DNA of 64,000 nt from contig CACZBS010000005.1 in the NCBI GenBank assembly GCA_902779455.1, positions 124,001-188,000 on the forward strand, in the 5' to 3' direction. How positions within the stretch are numbered: position 1 is the stretch's first letter; each line of letters begins with the position of its first letter. Shown in pieces: positions 1 through 9,777 of this stretch. Both the position numbers and the translations under genes were made by a program. Origin of the DNA: an uncultured Prevotellaceae bacterium. Its GTDB lineage: Bacteria > Bacteroidota > Bacteroidia > Bacteroidales > Bacteroidaceae. The notes beneath the pieces were generated by a model. That model was not told where the DNA came from. It saw nothing but the letters and a program-made list of their open reading frames with translations, and searched no databases.

Positions 1-1
1 C

Positions 2-757
2 ACCGTGACGTTCTATAACGCCATCGCCAACAACGGCCGCATGATGCGCCCCCGATTCGTCAAGCGCATCGAGAAGGACGGCGAGGTGATCCTCGAGACG
101 CAGCCCGAGGTCATCAAGGAGCAGATAGCCAAGCCCTCGTCGATCGCGACGATGCAGACCATCCTGCGCCACGTCGTCAGCCAGGGACTGGGGCGCAAGG
201 CCGGCAGCCATTCGTTCCAGGTCAGCGGCAAGACGGGCACGGCCCAGGTGTCGCAGGGCGGCGCCGGCTATCGCTCGGGGCAGATGTGGTACTGGCTGTC
301 GTTCTGCGGCTATTTCCCCAGCGATGCGCCCCGCTATTCGTGCATCGTCTGCCTGAAGAAGCCCGGACTGCCCGCCTCGGGCGGCGGCATGGCCGGTGCC
401 GTCTTCCATCACATCTCGGAGGGCGTCATGGCCAAGAACCTGAAGCTCAGCGTCGAGGATGCCCGCGACTCGCTCTCCTCGTTCACCCCCGACGTGAAGC
501 AGGGCAACCGCCGCGCCACTGACTACGTGCTCCGTGAGTTGGGCGTCAAGGGCAGCGAGGCGACGCTCTTGCAAGCCGAGCAGCCAGAGAAGGGCGTGCC
601 CAACCTCGTCGGCATGGGTGCGCGCGACGCCGTCTACACGCTTGAGCGTCATGGTCTGCGGGCTCATCTGTCGGGCACGGGTCGCGTGCGCCATCAGAGC
701 ATGGCGCCCGGCAGCCCGGTCGTGAAGGGTGCCACCTGCGATCTCGCGCTGGAGTGA
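2..757 (+). CDS. ftsI: Penicillin-binding protein (FtsI/PBP3 type), C-terminal part
   Basis: The reading frame enters from the left edge, so only the C-terminal 251 residues or so are visible. They include the KTGTAQ motif of the transpeptidase active site (about residue 76 of the visible part), then a C-terminal PASTA-like domain beginning VPNLVGM that runs to the stop. The family cross-links septal peptidoglycan in the periplasm. Position directly before murE, first in the dcw order, supports FtsI rather than another class B PBP. The catalytic serine and membrane anchor lie outside the window. A C-terminal PASTA domain on this protein is familiar in Bacteroidetes. Confidence 0.93.
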   Translation, partial: TVTFYNAIANNGRMMRPRFVKRIEKDGEVILETQPEVIKEQIAKPSSIATMQTILRHVVSQGLGRKAGSHSFQVSGKTGTAQVSQGGAGYRSGQMWYWLSFCGYFPSDAPRYSCIVCLKKPGLPASGGGMAGAVFHHISEGVMAKNLKLSVEDARDSLSSFTPDVKQGNRRATDYVLRELGVKGSEATLLQAEQPEKGVPNLVGMGARDAVYTLERHGLRAHLSGTGRVRHQSMAPGSPVVKGATCDLALE

Positions 758-760
758 TCA

Positions 761-836
761 TCCCGAAGTTCGGAATATCGAAATATCGAAATATCGGAAT
801 ATCGTAATAACGAAATATCGTTATATCGAATCTTGA
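761..836. repeat. AT-rich word-repeat spacer before murE (cgaaatat theme)
   Basis: About ten imperfect copies of an 8-nt word of the type cgaaatat or cggaatat follow the ftsI stop and end about 28 nt before murE. The same vocabulary recurs before mraY (2319-2394) and ddl (61373-61412). It is the AT-rich member of the themed repeats seen throughout the window. Confidence 0.7.
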
Positions 837-863
837 AAAAAGAGAATAAAAGAACAAAACAAT

Positions 864-2318
864 ATGAAACTGAGTGAAATCATCAAGAATGTGGCGGTGA
901 AGACCATCGTGGGCCCGGCGGATGTCGACATCAACGACGTCGACATCGACTCGCGACGCGTGGCCGCTGGCCATCTCTTCGTGGCCATCAAGGGCACGCA
1001 GACCGACGGCCATCAGTATATCGGCAAAGCCATTGAGCAGGGGGCGGCCGCCGTCCTGTGCGAGGAGCTGCCCGAGGAGCGGACGGAGGGCGTCACCTTC
1101 GTGCAGGTGGACTCGACGGAGGCTGCCGTCGGCCCCGTGGCTACGGCCTTCCAGGGCTATCCCTCGGAGCAGCTGAAGCTGGTCGGCGTCACCGGCACCA
1201 ACGGCAAGACCACCATCGCCACCTTATTATATAATATGTTCCGCCGGCTGGGCTATCGCTGCGGACTGCTCTCCACCGTCTGCAACTACATCGAGGACGA
1301 GGCCGTGCCCGCCTCGCACACCACGCCTGACCCCATCGAACTCAACCGCCTGCTGCGCCGCATGGTCGACGCCGGCTGCCAGTATGTGTTCATGGAGTGC
1401 TCCAGCCACGCCATCGCCCAGCAGCGCATCGGCGGGCTCCGCTTTGCCGGCGGCATCTTCACCAACCTGACCCGCGACCACCTGGACTATCATAAGACGG
1501 TCGAGAACTATCGCAACGCCAAGAAGGCCTTCTTCGACATGCTGCCCAAGGGCTCGTTTGCCATCACTAACGCCGACGACAAGAACGGCCTGTTCATGGT
1601 GCAGAACACACGGGCCAAGGTGAAGACCTACTCCGTGCGCCAGATGGCCGACTTCCGCGCCCGCATCGTCGAGTGCCACTTCGAGGGCATGTATCTCGAG
1701 ATCGACGGTCGCGAGGTGGGCGTGCAGTTCATCGGAAAGTTCAACGTGTCGAATCTGCTGGCCGTCTATGGCGCCGCCGTCATGCTGGGCCAGCAGCCTG
1801 AGGACGTGCTCGTCGTCATGAGCACCTTGCACAGCGTGGCCGGACGCCTGGAGCCCATCCATTCGCCTGAAGGATTCACGGCCGTCGTCGACTATGCCCA
1901 CACGCCCGACGCCCTCGAGAATGTGCTCAAGGCTATCCATGAGGTGCTCGACGGCAAGGAGGGCAAGATCATCACCGTCTGCGGCGCAGGCGGCAACCGC
2001 GACAAGGGCAAGCGCCCCCTGATGGCCCAGGAGGCCGTGCGCCAGAGCGACCGCGTCATCATCACCAGCGACAACCCGCGCTTCGAGGAGCCGCAGGACA
2101 TCATCAACGACATGCTCGCCGGTCTCAATGCGCAGCAGATGAAGAAGGTCGTCGCAATCGTCGACCGCCGCGAGGCCATCCGCACCGCCTGCATGATGGC
2201 CCAGAAGGGCGACGTCATCCTCATTGCCGGCAAGGGCCATGAGGACTATCAGGAGATCAAAGGCGTGAAGCATCACTTCGACGACCGCGAGGTGGTGCGC
2301 GAAATCTTCGCGCAATGA
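864..2318 (+). CDS. murE: UDP-MurNAc-tripeptide synthetase (Mur ligase E)
   Basis: 484 aa, the usual length for MurE. The ATP-binding GTNGKTT motif is at residues 111-117. The substrate-selecting DNPR motif at residues 403-406 is the signature of enzymes that add meso-diaminopimelate rather than lysine, so this cytosolic ligase should add meso-DAP to UDP-MurNAc-L-Ala-D-Glu. The start is the first ATG after an A-rich leader. It lies between ftsI and mraY in the dcw cluster. There are separate themed spacers on both sides, which is unusual in a cluster whose other junctions overlap. Confidence 0.97.
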   Translation: MKLSEIIKNVAVKTIVGPADVDINDVDIDSRRVAAGHLFVAIKGTQTDGHQYIGKAIEQGAAAVLCEELPEERTEGVTFVQVDSTEAAVGPVATAFQGYPSEQLKLVGVTGTNGKTTIATLLYNMFRRLGYRCGLLSTVCNYIEDEAVPASHTTPDPIELNRLLRRMVDAGCQYVFMECSSHAIAQQRIGGLRFAGGIFTNLTRDHLDYHKTVENYRNAKKAFFDMLPKGSFAITNADDKNGLFMVQNTRAKVKTYSVRQMADFRARIVECHFEGMYLEIDGREVGVQFIGKFNVSNLLAVYGAAVMLGQQPEDVLVVMSTLHSVAGRLEPIHSPEGFTAVVDYAHTPDALENVLKAIHEVLDGKEGKIITVCGAGGNRDKGKRPLMAQEAVRQSDRVIITSDNPRFEEPQDIINDMLAGLNAQQMKKVVAIVDRREAIRTACMMAQKGDVILIAGKGHEDYQEIKGVKHHFDDREVVREIFAQ

Positions 2319-2394
2319 ATGACATCGAAATAACGAAATCCCGGAATCCCGGAATCTCGGAGTAACGAAATCTCGGAATAACGTTATAACGAAA
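2319..2394. repeat. AT-rich word-repeat spacer before mraY
   Basis: Repeats of cgaaataacg-, cggaatcc- and cggaatctcgg-type words fill the murE-mraY gap. They include the palindrome ataacgttat at about 2382-2391, also present in the pre-ddl spacer. No gene or promoter motif is visible. Confidence 0.68.
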
Positions 2395-2405
2395 AAAAGG
2401 AAACA

Positions 2406-3683
2406 ATGCTATATTATCTCTTCCGATTCTTAGAGCAATTCAACATCCCGGGCGCACACCTCTGGAGCTACATCTCGTTCCGGGCGCTGCTGGCCCTCAT
2501 CCTGTCGCTCATCATCTCTGCATGGTTCGGCGAATACTTCATCAAGTGGATGCGCCGCCGCAAGATCTTCGAGACCGAGCGCGACCCCTCCATCGACCCC
2601 TTCGGCGTCGAGAAGAAGGGCGTGCCCACCATGGGCGGCATCATCATCATCGTCTCCATCCTGGTGCCCGTGCTGTTGCTGGGGCGCATGCGCAATGTCT
2701 ACCTGTTGCTCATGATCGCCACCACCGTCTGGCTCGGATTCCTGGGATTCCTCGACGACTACATCAAGATCTTCCGCCGCAACAAGGAGGGCCTGAAGGG
2801 AAAATACAAGATCGTGGGCCAGGTTTCCATCGGTTTCATCGTCGGACTGACGCTTTGGCTCAGTCCGGACGTGGTGATGCGTGAGAACATCTCCTACACC
2901 TCGCAGCCCAACCAGACCGAGGTCGTCGTGAAGCATGAGCAGGAGGCCCACAAGTCGCTGAAGACCACCGTGCCCTTCTTCAAGCATCACAACCTGAGCT
3001 ACTCGGAGATCATGTCGTTCGTGGGCCGCCATAAGGTGGCTGCCGGATGGGTGCTCTTCGTGCTGATGACCATCCTCGTCGTTACGGCTGTCTCGAACGG
3101 CGCCAACCTCAACGACGGCATGGACGGCATGGCCGCCGGCAACTCGGCCATCATCGGCGTGGCGCTGGGCATACTGGCCTACGTGTCGAGCCACATCGGC
3201 TATGCCAGCTACTTCGACATCATGTACATCCCCCACAGCGAGGAGCTCGTCGTGTTCCTCTCGGCCTTCGTCGGGGCCATGATCGGCTTCCTCTGGTATA
3301 ACGCCTATCCGGCCCAGATCTTCATGGGCGACACGGGGTCGCTCGCCGTCGGAGGCATCATCGGCGTCTGTGCCATCATCATCCACAAGGAACTGCTGCT
3401 GCCCATCCTCTGCGGCATCTTCTTCGTCGAGAGCCTGAGCGTCATCATCCAGACGCAGTGGTTCAAGTGGATGAAGCGCAAGGGACAGCGCGTGCGCGTC
3501 TTCCGGGCCACGCCCATCCACGACAACTTCCGCCGCCTCGACTCGCAGCTCGACCCCACGTCGCGCTACATCCTGAAGGGCTGGCCCCACCGCCCCTTCC
3601 ATGAGTCGAAGATCACGATCCGCTTCTGGATCACCACCATTATATTAGCAGCAATCACCATTATAACATTGAAGATACGATGA
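2406..3683 (+). CDS. mraY: Phospho-MurNAc-pentapeptide transferase
   Basis: 425 aa polytopic membrane enzyme that transfers phospho-MurNAc-pentapeptide to undecaprenyl phosphate, forming lipid I. Visible family motifs: the DDY catalytic pair at residues 117-119, a LNDGMDG loop near residue 236 and a GDTGS motif near 311. It is about 60 residues longer than typical MraY because of a hydrophilic stretch at about residues 160-210; Bacteroidetes MraY proteins commonly carry such an insertion (from memory). The last four bases (ATGA) overlap the murD start, implying translational coupling. Confidence 0.97.
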   Translation: MLYYLFRFLEQFNIPGAHLWSYISFRALLALILSLIISAWFGEYFIKWMRRRKIFETERDPSIDPFGVEKKGVPTMGGIIIIVSILVPVLLLGRMRNVYLLLMIATTVWLGFLGFLDDYIKIFRRNKEGLKGKYKIVGQVSIGFIVGLTLWLSPDVVMRENISYTSQPNQTEVVVKHEQEAHKSLKTTVPFFKHHNLSYSEIMSFVGRHKVAAGWVLFVLMTILVVTAVSNGANLNDGMDGMAAGNSAIIGVALGILAYVSSHIGYASYFDIMYIPHSEELVVFLSAFVGAMIGFLWYNAYPAQIFMGDTGSLAVGGIIGVCAIIIHKELLLPILCGIFFVESLSVIIQTQWFKWMKRKGQRVRVFRATPIHDNFRRLDSQLDPTSRYILKGWPHRPFHESKITIRFWITTIILAAITIITLKIR

Positions 3684-5011
3684 AGAGAATAGTCATACTG
3701 GGCGCCGGTGAGAGTGGCGCCGGAGCAGCCGTGCTGGCCAAGAAGGAGGGCTTCGACGTGTTCGTGAGCGACATGTCGAAGATTGCCCCTCGCTATAAGG
3801 AGATGCTCGATGAGCGCCATATCCTCTGGGAGGAGGGACAACACACGGAGGACCTCATCCTCACGGCCGACGAGATCGTCAAGTCGCCCGGCATACCCGA
3901 CACGGCACCCATGGTCAGCAAGGCCATCAAGGCCGGCATACCCATCATCAGCGAGATCGAGTTCGCCGGACGCTACACCACGTCGAAGATGGTCTGCATC
4001 ACCGGCTCCAACGGCAAGACGACGACGACCTCGCTCATCTACCACATCTTCCGTGCCGCTGGCTACGACGCCGGCCTGGCTGGCAACATCGGGCGCTCGC
4101 TGGCCCTGCAGGTGGCTGAGGATCCGCACGAGTACTACATCATCGAGCTGTCGTCATTCCAGCTCGACAACATGTACGACTTCCGTGCCAACATCGCCGT
4201 GCTGCTCAACATCACGCCCGACCATCTCGACCGCTACGACTTCAAGATGCAGAACTACGTCGACGCCAAGATGCGCATCCTGCAGAACCAGACCCACGAC
4301 GACGCCTTCATCTACTGGAACGACGATCCGATCATCAAGCGCGAACTGGAGAAGTATGACATCAAGGCTGTCCAGTATCCCTTCTCTGAGCTGAAAGAGC
4401 GAGGCTCCATCGGCTACATCGAGCAGGGACAGTATGTCATTGAGAAGCCCGAGCCGTTCAACATGGAGCAGGAGTCGCTCAGCCTGACCGGCCGTCACAA
4501 CATCTACAACTCGCTGGCCGCCGGCATCGCTTCGCGCGTGGCTGGCATCAAGAGCGACGTCATCCGCCAGAGCCTGAGCGACTTCCCCGGCGTGGAGCAT
4601 CGGCTGGAGCGCGTGGCCACCGTGCGGGGCGTCCACTATGTCAACGACTCAAAGGCAACGAACGTCGACGCCTGCTGGTATGCCCTCGACTCGATGAAGA
4701 CGCCGGTGGTGCTCATTGTCGGCGGTAAGGACAAGGGCAACGACTACGACCCCATCAAGCCGCTGATGCGCGAGAAGTGCCGGGCCGTGGTCTACCTGGG
4801 AGCCGACAACGCTAAGCTGCATGCCAACTTCGACAGCCTCGGCCTGCCCGTCCGCGACACCCACTCGATGGCCGACTGCGTCAAGGCCTGCTATGAGCTG
4901 GCCGAGCCCGGCGACACGGTGCTGCTGTCGCCCTGCTGCGCCTCCTTCGACCTCTTCAAGAACATGGAGGATCGCGGCGAACAATTCAAGACGTTAGTAA
5001 GAAATCTCTAA
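3680..5011 (+). CDS. murD: UDP-MurNAc-L-alanine:D-glutamate ligase
   Basis: 443 aa cytosolic Mur ligase that adds D-glutamate to UDP-MurNAc-L-Ala. The N-terminal nucleotide-like fold starts MKRIVILGAGESG and the ATP-binding GSNGKTT is at residues 109-115. The start overlaps the mraY stop by four bases, and ftsW follows after 21 nt. Order and length are canonical. Confidence 0.97.
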   Translation: MKRIVILGAGESGAGAAVLAKKEGFDVFVSDMSKIAPRYKEMLDERHILWEEGQHTEDLILTADEIVKSPGIPDTAPMVSKAIKAGIPIISEIEFAGRYTTSKMVCITGSNGKTTTTSLIYHIFRAAGYDAGLAGNIGRSLALQVAEDPHEYYIIELSSFQLDNMYDFRANIAVLLNITPDHLDRYDFKMQNYVDAKMRILQNQTHDDAFIYWNDDPIIKRELEKYDIKAVQYPFSELKERGSIGYIEQGQYVIEKPEPFNMEQESLSLTGRHNIYNSLAAGIASRVAGIKSDVIRQSLSDFPGVEHRLERVATVRGVHYVNDSKATNVDACWYALDSMKTPVVLIVGGKDKGNDYDPIKPLMREKCRAVVYLGADNAKLHANFDSLGLPVRDTHSMADCVKACYELAEPGDTVLLSPCCASFDLFKNMEDRGEQFKTLVRNL

Positions 5012-5032
5012 ACCATATCAGAGCGACGCGCA

Positions 5033-6289
5033 ATGAAAATAGCCAATCTCTTCAAAGGCGACAAGGCCATCTGGGCAGTCTTTCTGTTCCTCTGCCTGAT
5101 CAGCATCGTCGAGGTCTTTTCGGCCTCGAGCACGCTGACCTATAAGACGCAGAACTACCTACGGCCGCTCATCTACCACTCGGGCACCATCCTGGTGGGC
5201 GTCGTCGTGGCCATCATCACGCTCAACATTCCCTGCCGCTACTTCAAGCTCATCACCCCCGTGATGCTCTTCGTCACCTATGCCACGCTGCTCGGCGTGC
5301 TCATCTGGGGACAGAGCATCAACGGTGCCAACCGCGTCATCCAGCTGCCAGGCTTCACCTTCCAACCTTCGGAGCTGGCCAAGGGCACGATGGTGCTGGC
5401 GACGGCGCAGATATTGAGTGCCATGCAGCGGCCCGACGGCAGCGGAGCCGACCCGAAGGCGATGAAGTATGTGCTCGTCGTCACCGTCCCGGCCGTCTTG
5501 CTCATTGCCATCGAAAACCTCTCGACGGGCGTGCTGCTCTTCGGCGTGATCTACATCATGATGTTCATCGGCCGCGTGCCGACCATCCAGATGGGCAAGC
5601 TGACCGGTGTGCTCGTCCTGCTGGCCGGCCTGTTCATGGCCCTCGTGTTCTCCATGGCCAGCCTCGACAAGGAGGGCCAGGAGATCGACGCTGCCCAGCA
5701 GGAGGGCGTCGAGCTGGTGGTTCAGTCCAAGAACGAGGACAAGAGCGCCTTCGAGAAGATCACCCATCGCTTCTGGACATGGAAGAACCGACTGACTAAA
5801 CGCTCTACCACCAAGGGCGTCAGCCCCGAGGACTACGACATCAAGGGCAACTACCAGGTGGCCCACGCCAACTTCGCCATCGCCTCGTCGAACATCATCG
5901 GCAAGGGTCCCGGCAACTCCGTCGAGCGCGACTACCTGCCGCAGGCCTTCAGCGACTTCATCTTCGCCATCATCATCGAGGAGATGGGACTCATCGGCGC
6001 CATCGCCGTCGTCCTGCTCTACGTCATCCTGCTCTTCCGCGTGGCCCGCATCGCCGGGCGCTGCGAGAACAACTTCCCGGCCTTCCTCATCATGGGCCTG
6101 GCCCTGCTGCTCGTCTGCCAGGCCGTCATCAACATGATGGTGGCCACCGACTTCGGCATCGTCACCGGCCAGCCCCTGCCGCTCGTCTCGAAGGGCGGCA
6201 CGTCGACCATCGTCAACTGCGCCTACATCGGGGCCATCCTCAGCGTCAGCCGCAGTGCAAAGAAAACCTTAACAAAATCAGCGATATGA
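5033..6289 (+). CDS. ftsW: Septal peptidoglycan glycosyltransferase / SEDS protein
   Basis: 418 aa SEDS-family membrane protein that polymerises lipid II at the septum with its partner FtsI. Several hydrophobic segments are visible, and the family signatures FQPSELAK (about residues 111-118) and GQPLPLVSKGGTS (about 379-391) are present. A charged extracytoplasmic loop at about residues 210-265 (rich in K, E, D) separates the two halves. The last four bases overlap the murG start. Confidence 0.96.
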   Translation: MKIANLFKGDKAIWAVFLFLCLISIVEVFSASSTLTYKTQNYLRPLIYHSGTILVGVVVAIITLNIPCRYFKLITPVMLFVTYATLLGVLIWGQSINGANRVIQLPGFTFQPSELAKGTMVLATAQILSAMQRPDGSGADPKAMKYVLVVTVPAVLLIAIENLSTGVLLFGVIYIMMFIGRVPTIQMGKLTGVLVLLAGLFMALVFSMASLDKEGQEIDAAQQEGVELVVQSKNEDKSAFEKITHRFWTWKNRLTKRSTTKGVSPEDYDIKGNYQVAHANFAIASSNIIGKGPGNSVERDYLPQAFSDFIFAIIIEEMGLIGAIAVVLLYVILLFRVARIAGRCENNFPAFLIMGLALLLVCQAVINMMVATDFGIVTGQPLPLVSKGGTSTIVNCAYIGAILSVSRSAKKTLTKSAI

Positions 6290-7398
6290 GTAATCTTAGA
6301 ATCGTCATCAGCGGCGGCGGCACGGGCGGCCATATCTTCCCGGCCGTATCCATTGCCAACGCCATTCGCGAAATAGAGCCCGACGCCAAGATCCTGTTCG
6401 TCGGCGCCAACGGACGTATGGAGATGCAGCGCGTGCCTCAGGCCGGCTACGAGATCAAGGGCCTGCCCATCCGCGGATTCCTCCGCCCGCTGTGGAAACC
6501 CGGCAACATCGGCGTGGCCCTCGACTACCTCAAGAGCAAGCGCATGGCCAAGAAGATCCTGCAGGAGTTCCGACCCCAGGTGGCAGTCGGCGTCGGCGGC
6601 TATGCCAGCAGTGCAGCCCTCGGGGCAGCCAACGCCATGGGCATCCCCACCTTGCTGCAAGAGCAGAACAGCTATGCCGGTCTGGCCAACAAGCAGCTGG
6701 CCGGCAAGGCCGCCAAGATCTGCGTGGCCTATGAGGGCATGGAGCGCTTCTTCCCCAAGGAGAAGATCATGCTCACGGGCAATCCCGTCCGCCAGTCGCT
6801 GCTCGACTCGAAGATCACCCGCGAGGAGGCCTTGCGCTCCTTCGGACTGGCAGCCGACAAGAAGACGGTGCTGCTCGTCGGCGGCAGCCTTGGCGCTCGC
6901 ACCATCAACGAGAGTGTGCTCCGTCATCTCGACATGATTGCCGCCCATCCCGAGCTGCAGTTCATCCTGCAGACCGGCAAATACTACAGCCAGCAGATTG
7001 CCGACGAGCTCCGCGCTAAGGGACAGCCAGCCAACCTGAAAGTCACGGACTTCATCAGCGACATGGCCGCCGCCTATCGCGCCGCCGACCTCGTCGTCAG
7101 CCGTGCCGGCGCCAGCAGCATCTCGGAGTTCTGCCTCATCGGCAAGCCCGTCATCCTCGTGCCCAGTCCCAACGTGGCCGAGGACCATCAGACCAAGAAC
7201 GCCATGGCGCTCGTCAACCGCGGCGCGGCCCTCTATGCCAAGGACAGCGAGGCCCCCGACGTCGTCATCCGTCTGGCCATCGAGACCGTGACCGACGACG
7301 ACGCCCTGCGCTCGCTCAGCGCCAATATCCTGAAGATGGCGCTGCCCGACTCGGCCCGCATTATCGCCCAGGAAGTCATTAAATTAGCAAAACAATAA
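6286..7398 (+). CDS. murG: UDP-GlcNAc:lipid I N-acetylglucosaminyltransferase
   Basis: 370 aa peripheral membrane GT-B enzyme that converts lipid I to lipid II. The N-terminal glycine-rich motif GGGTGGHIFPA is at residues 10-20. The C-terminal half carries a nucleotide-sugar site with SRAGASSISE and a PNVAEDHQ segment. It starts at an ATGA overlap with ftsW and is followed by murC after 8 nt. Confidence 0.97.
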   Translation: MSNLRIVISGGGTGGHIFPAVSIANAIREIEPDAKILFVGANGRMEMQRVPQAGYEIKGLPIRGFLRPLWKPGNIGVALDYLKSKRMAKKILQEFRPQVAVGVGGYASSAALGAANAMGIPTLLQEQNSYAGLANKQLAGKAAKICVAYEGMERFFPKEKIMLTGNPVRQSLLDSKITREEALRSFGLAADKKTVLLVGGSLGARTINESVLRHLDMIAAHPELQFILQTGKYYSQQIADELRAKGQPANLKVTDFISDMAAAYRAADLVVSRAGASSISEFCLIGKPVILVPSPNVAEDHQTKNAMALVNRGAALYAKDSEAPDVVIRLAIETVTDDDALRSLSANILKMALPDSARIIAQEVIKLAKQ

Positions 7399-7406
7399 CC
7401 GAAAGA

Positions 7407-8798
7407 ATGGAAGCAAAGAATATACGAGCAGTCTACTTCATCGGAGCTGGTGGCATCGGCATGAGCGCCATCGCCCGCTACTTCATCAGCCGTGGCCTCG
7501 TCGTGGCTGGCTACGACAAGACCCCCACCGAGCTCACCCGCCGGCTGGAGAAGGAAGGCATGCTCATCCACTACGAGGAGAACATCGACGAGATACCCCA
7601 TACGTGCAAGAACCCCAACCAGTGTCTGGTGGTCTATACCCCGGCCGTGCCCGACACGCATAAGGAGCTCGTCTACTTCCGCGAGAACGGCTTCGAGGTG
7701 CAGAAGCGAGCTCAGGTGCTCGGCATCCTCACCCGCCAGATGAAGGCGCTCTGCGTGGCCGGCACGCATGGCAAGACGACGACCAGCTCGATGTGTGCCC
7801 ACCTGATGCACCAGAGCCATCTGGACTGCAACGCCTTCCTCGGTGGCATCACCAAGAACTACGGCACCAACTACATCCTCTCGCCGCAGTCAGACTTCGT
7901 GGTCATCGAGGCCGACGAGTTCGACCGTTCGTTCCACTGGCTGACCCCGTGGATGACCGTCATCACCGCCACCGACCCTGACCACCTCGACATCTACGGC
8001 ACCAAGGAGGCCTATCTCGAGTCGTTCCGCCACTACACCGAGCTCATCCAGCCCGGCGGCACGCTCATCATCCACCGCGGACTCGAGATGCAGGAGCACC
8101 TGCAGCCCGGCGTCCACCGCTACGACTATGCCCTCGACGAGGGCGACTTCCACGCCGAGAACATCCGCATCGACAACGGCGAGATCACGTTCGACTTCAT
8201 CTCGCCCATCGAGAGCATCAAGAACATCGAGCTCGGACAGCCCGTGCCCATCAACATCGAGAACGGCATCGCCGCCATGGCCATGGCCCAGCTGGCCGGA
8301 TGCACGGCCGAGGAGCTGCGCATCGGCATGATGACCTTCGGGGGCGTCGACCGCCGCTTCGACTTCAAGATCAAGACCCCCGAGCTGGTGTTCCTCAGCG
8401 ACTATGCCCACCATCCGATGGAGATCTACCAGAGTGCGCGCAGCATCCGGCAGCTCTATCGCAACCGCCACATCACGGCCATCTTCCAGCCCCACCTCTA
8501 CACCCGCACCCGCGACTTCTACCCCGAGTTTGCCCGTGCGCTCAGCCAGCTCGACGAGGTCATCCTGACCGAGATCTATCCCGCCCGCGAACAGCCCATC
8601 GAGGGCGTCACGTCGCAGCTCATCTACGACCGGCTGGCCCCTGGGGTGGAGAAGCAGATCATCCGCAAGGACGACGTGTTGAACCTGGTCAAGTCGCGCT
8701 CCTTCGACGTGCTCATCGTTCTCGGTGCCGGCGACCTCGACGCCCTGGTGCCCCAGATGACAAGCATACTTAAGGGAAAAGTGAAGAGTGAAAAGTGA
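7407..8798 (+). CDS. murC: UDP-MurNAc:L-alanine ligase
   Basis: 463 aa Mur ligase that adds L-alanine to UDP-MurNAc. FIGAGGIGMSAIA is at residues 11-23 and the ATP-binding GTHGKTT at 119-125; the H in that loop is typical of MurC. The final five residues (VKSEK) and the stop are encoded by the first copies of a gtgaagagtgaaa repeat that continues past the gene. The natural C-terminus has probably been replaced by repeat-derived codons. Confidence 0.96.
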   Translation: MEAKNIRAVYFIGAGGIGMSAIARYFISRGLVVAGYDKTPTELTRRLEKEGMLIHYEENIDEIPHTCKNPNQCLVVYTPAVPDTHKELVYFRENGFEVQKRAQVLGILTRQMKALCVAGTHGKTTTSSMCAHLMHQSHLDCNAFLGGITKNYGTNYILSPQSDFVVIEADEFDRSFHWLTPWMTVITATDPDHLDIYGTKEAYLESFRHYTELIQPGGTLIIHRGLEMQEHLQPGVHRYDYALDEGDFHAENIRIDNGEITFDFISPIESIKNIELGQPVPINIENGIAAMAMAQLAGCTAEELRIGMMTFGGVDRRFDFKIKTPELVFLSDYAHHPMEIYQSARSIRQLYRNRHITAIFQPHLYTRTRDFYPEFARALSQLDEVILTEIYPAREQPIEGVTSQLIYDRLAPGVEKQIIRKDDVLNLVKSRSFDVLIVLGAGDLDALVPQMTSILKGKVKSEK

Positions 8799-8830
8799 AT
8801 AATTTGCTGCCGCTACAGAACTGTTGGCGA
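8778..8830. repeat. Single arm of the gtgaagagtgaa-theme element
   Basis: The arm begins inside the last codons of murC, with copies of agtgaa(g/a) words followed by aatttgctgccgc. The same arm and inner core (aatttgctaccgc) form the inverted repeats around the S23-type gene at 38407 and the mini-element at 58342. Only one arm is recognisable here, so it may be a decayed or one-ended copy. Confidence 0.7.
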
Positions 8831-8852
8831 CAACCATTAAACTAACGACAAG

Positions 8853-9590
8853 ATGAATTGGAAAAAGGCATTGCTCATCTTAGCCGACGTGGTGCTCGGT
8901 GCCTATCTGGTGGTAGCCGTGACGGCCTTCAACAAGCCTGAGGATGCCGCCATGGTATGCCAGCAAGTGCGCATCACCATTGCGGGCGACGTGGCTGAGG
9001 GATTCCTCACCACGGCCGACGTGGAGCGCATGCTCAAGGCCGACCACATCGACCCGCGCGGTCTCGCCCTCGGACAGATCAATACGCGCCAGATTGAGGA
9101 GCACCTCCAGGCGAAGGCCCTCATCGAGGAGGCCCAGTGCTACACCACCCAGAACGGCAATGTCTGCATCAACATCCGGCAGCGCACGCCCGTGGTCCGC
9201 GTCATGGCTCAGAACGGCGACGACTACTACGTCGACAACAACGGCCAGCCGCTGCCGCGCTCCAGCTACACCGCCAACCTGATGGTGGCTACGGGCTACA
9301 TCACGCCCCGCTATGCCGAGCAGCGCCTGGCCCCCATGGCCAACCTCATCCTCAAGGACGAGTTCTGGCGCTCGCAGGTCGTCCAGCTCAACATCCTGCG
9401 CGACGGCTCCGTAGAGCTCGTCCCCCGCGTGGGCGACCACATCGTCTATCTGGGCCAGCCGACCGGCCTCACCCGCAAGCTCTCGCGCCTGCGCAAGTTC
9501 TATCTCTACGGACTCAGCCAGGCCGGATGGAACAAGTATTCGCGCATCAGCGTCGAGTTCGACAACCAGATCATCTGTAAAAGGAGGTGA
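8853..9590 (+). CDS. ftsQ: Cell division protein FtsQ
   Basis: 245 aa bitopic protein with a short cytoplasmic N-terminus, one hydrophobic helix (about residues 5-27) and a periplasmic part with POTRA/FtsQ character. FtsQ is a divisome scaffold linking early and late proteins. Sequence conservation in this family is low, and the assignment rests largely on position between murC and ftsA, topology and length. Confidence 0.9.
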   Translation: MNWKKALLILADVVLGAYLVVAVTAFNKPEDAAMVCQQVRITIAGDVAEGFLTTADVERMLKADHIDPRGLALGQINTRQIEEHLQAKALIEEAQCYTTQNGNVCINIRQRTPVVRVMAQNGDDYYVDNNGQPLPRSSYTANLMVATGYITPRYAEQRLAPMANLILKDEFWRSQVVQLNILRDGSVELVPRVGDHIVYLGQPTGLTRKLSRLRKFYLYGLSQAGWNKYSRISVEFDNQIICKRR

Positions 9591-9601
9591 ATGGAGAAAG
9601 T

Positions 9602-9744
9602 AGGAAGGTTGATGGGTTGCCTTTCGGCAAGGACAAAGGAGTAAGGTGGAAGGTTGATGGGTGCGCTATCCGTTAAACCATCAACCATTAACCTTCAACC
9701 TCGGCAAAGCCGACACATCGTCCTTCAACCCTCATCCTTCAACC
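9602..9744. repeat. Gene-less inverted element, ggttgaagg theme
   Basis: The left arm (9602-9663) has copies of ggaaggttgatggg. The right arm (9676-9744) has their complements and the phrase cctcggcaaagccgacacatc. Almost the same phrase occurs in the right arm of the S23-gene element at 31948-31968. No gene lies inside. It fills the ftsQ-ftsA gap. Confidence 0.8.
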
Positions 9745-9777
9745 TTTGAAGTAGGTAAAACGTAAAAATTAAGATAT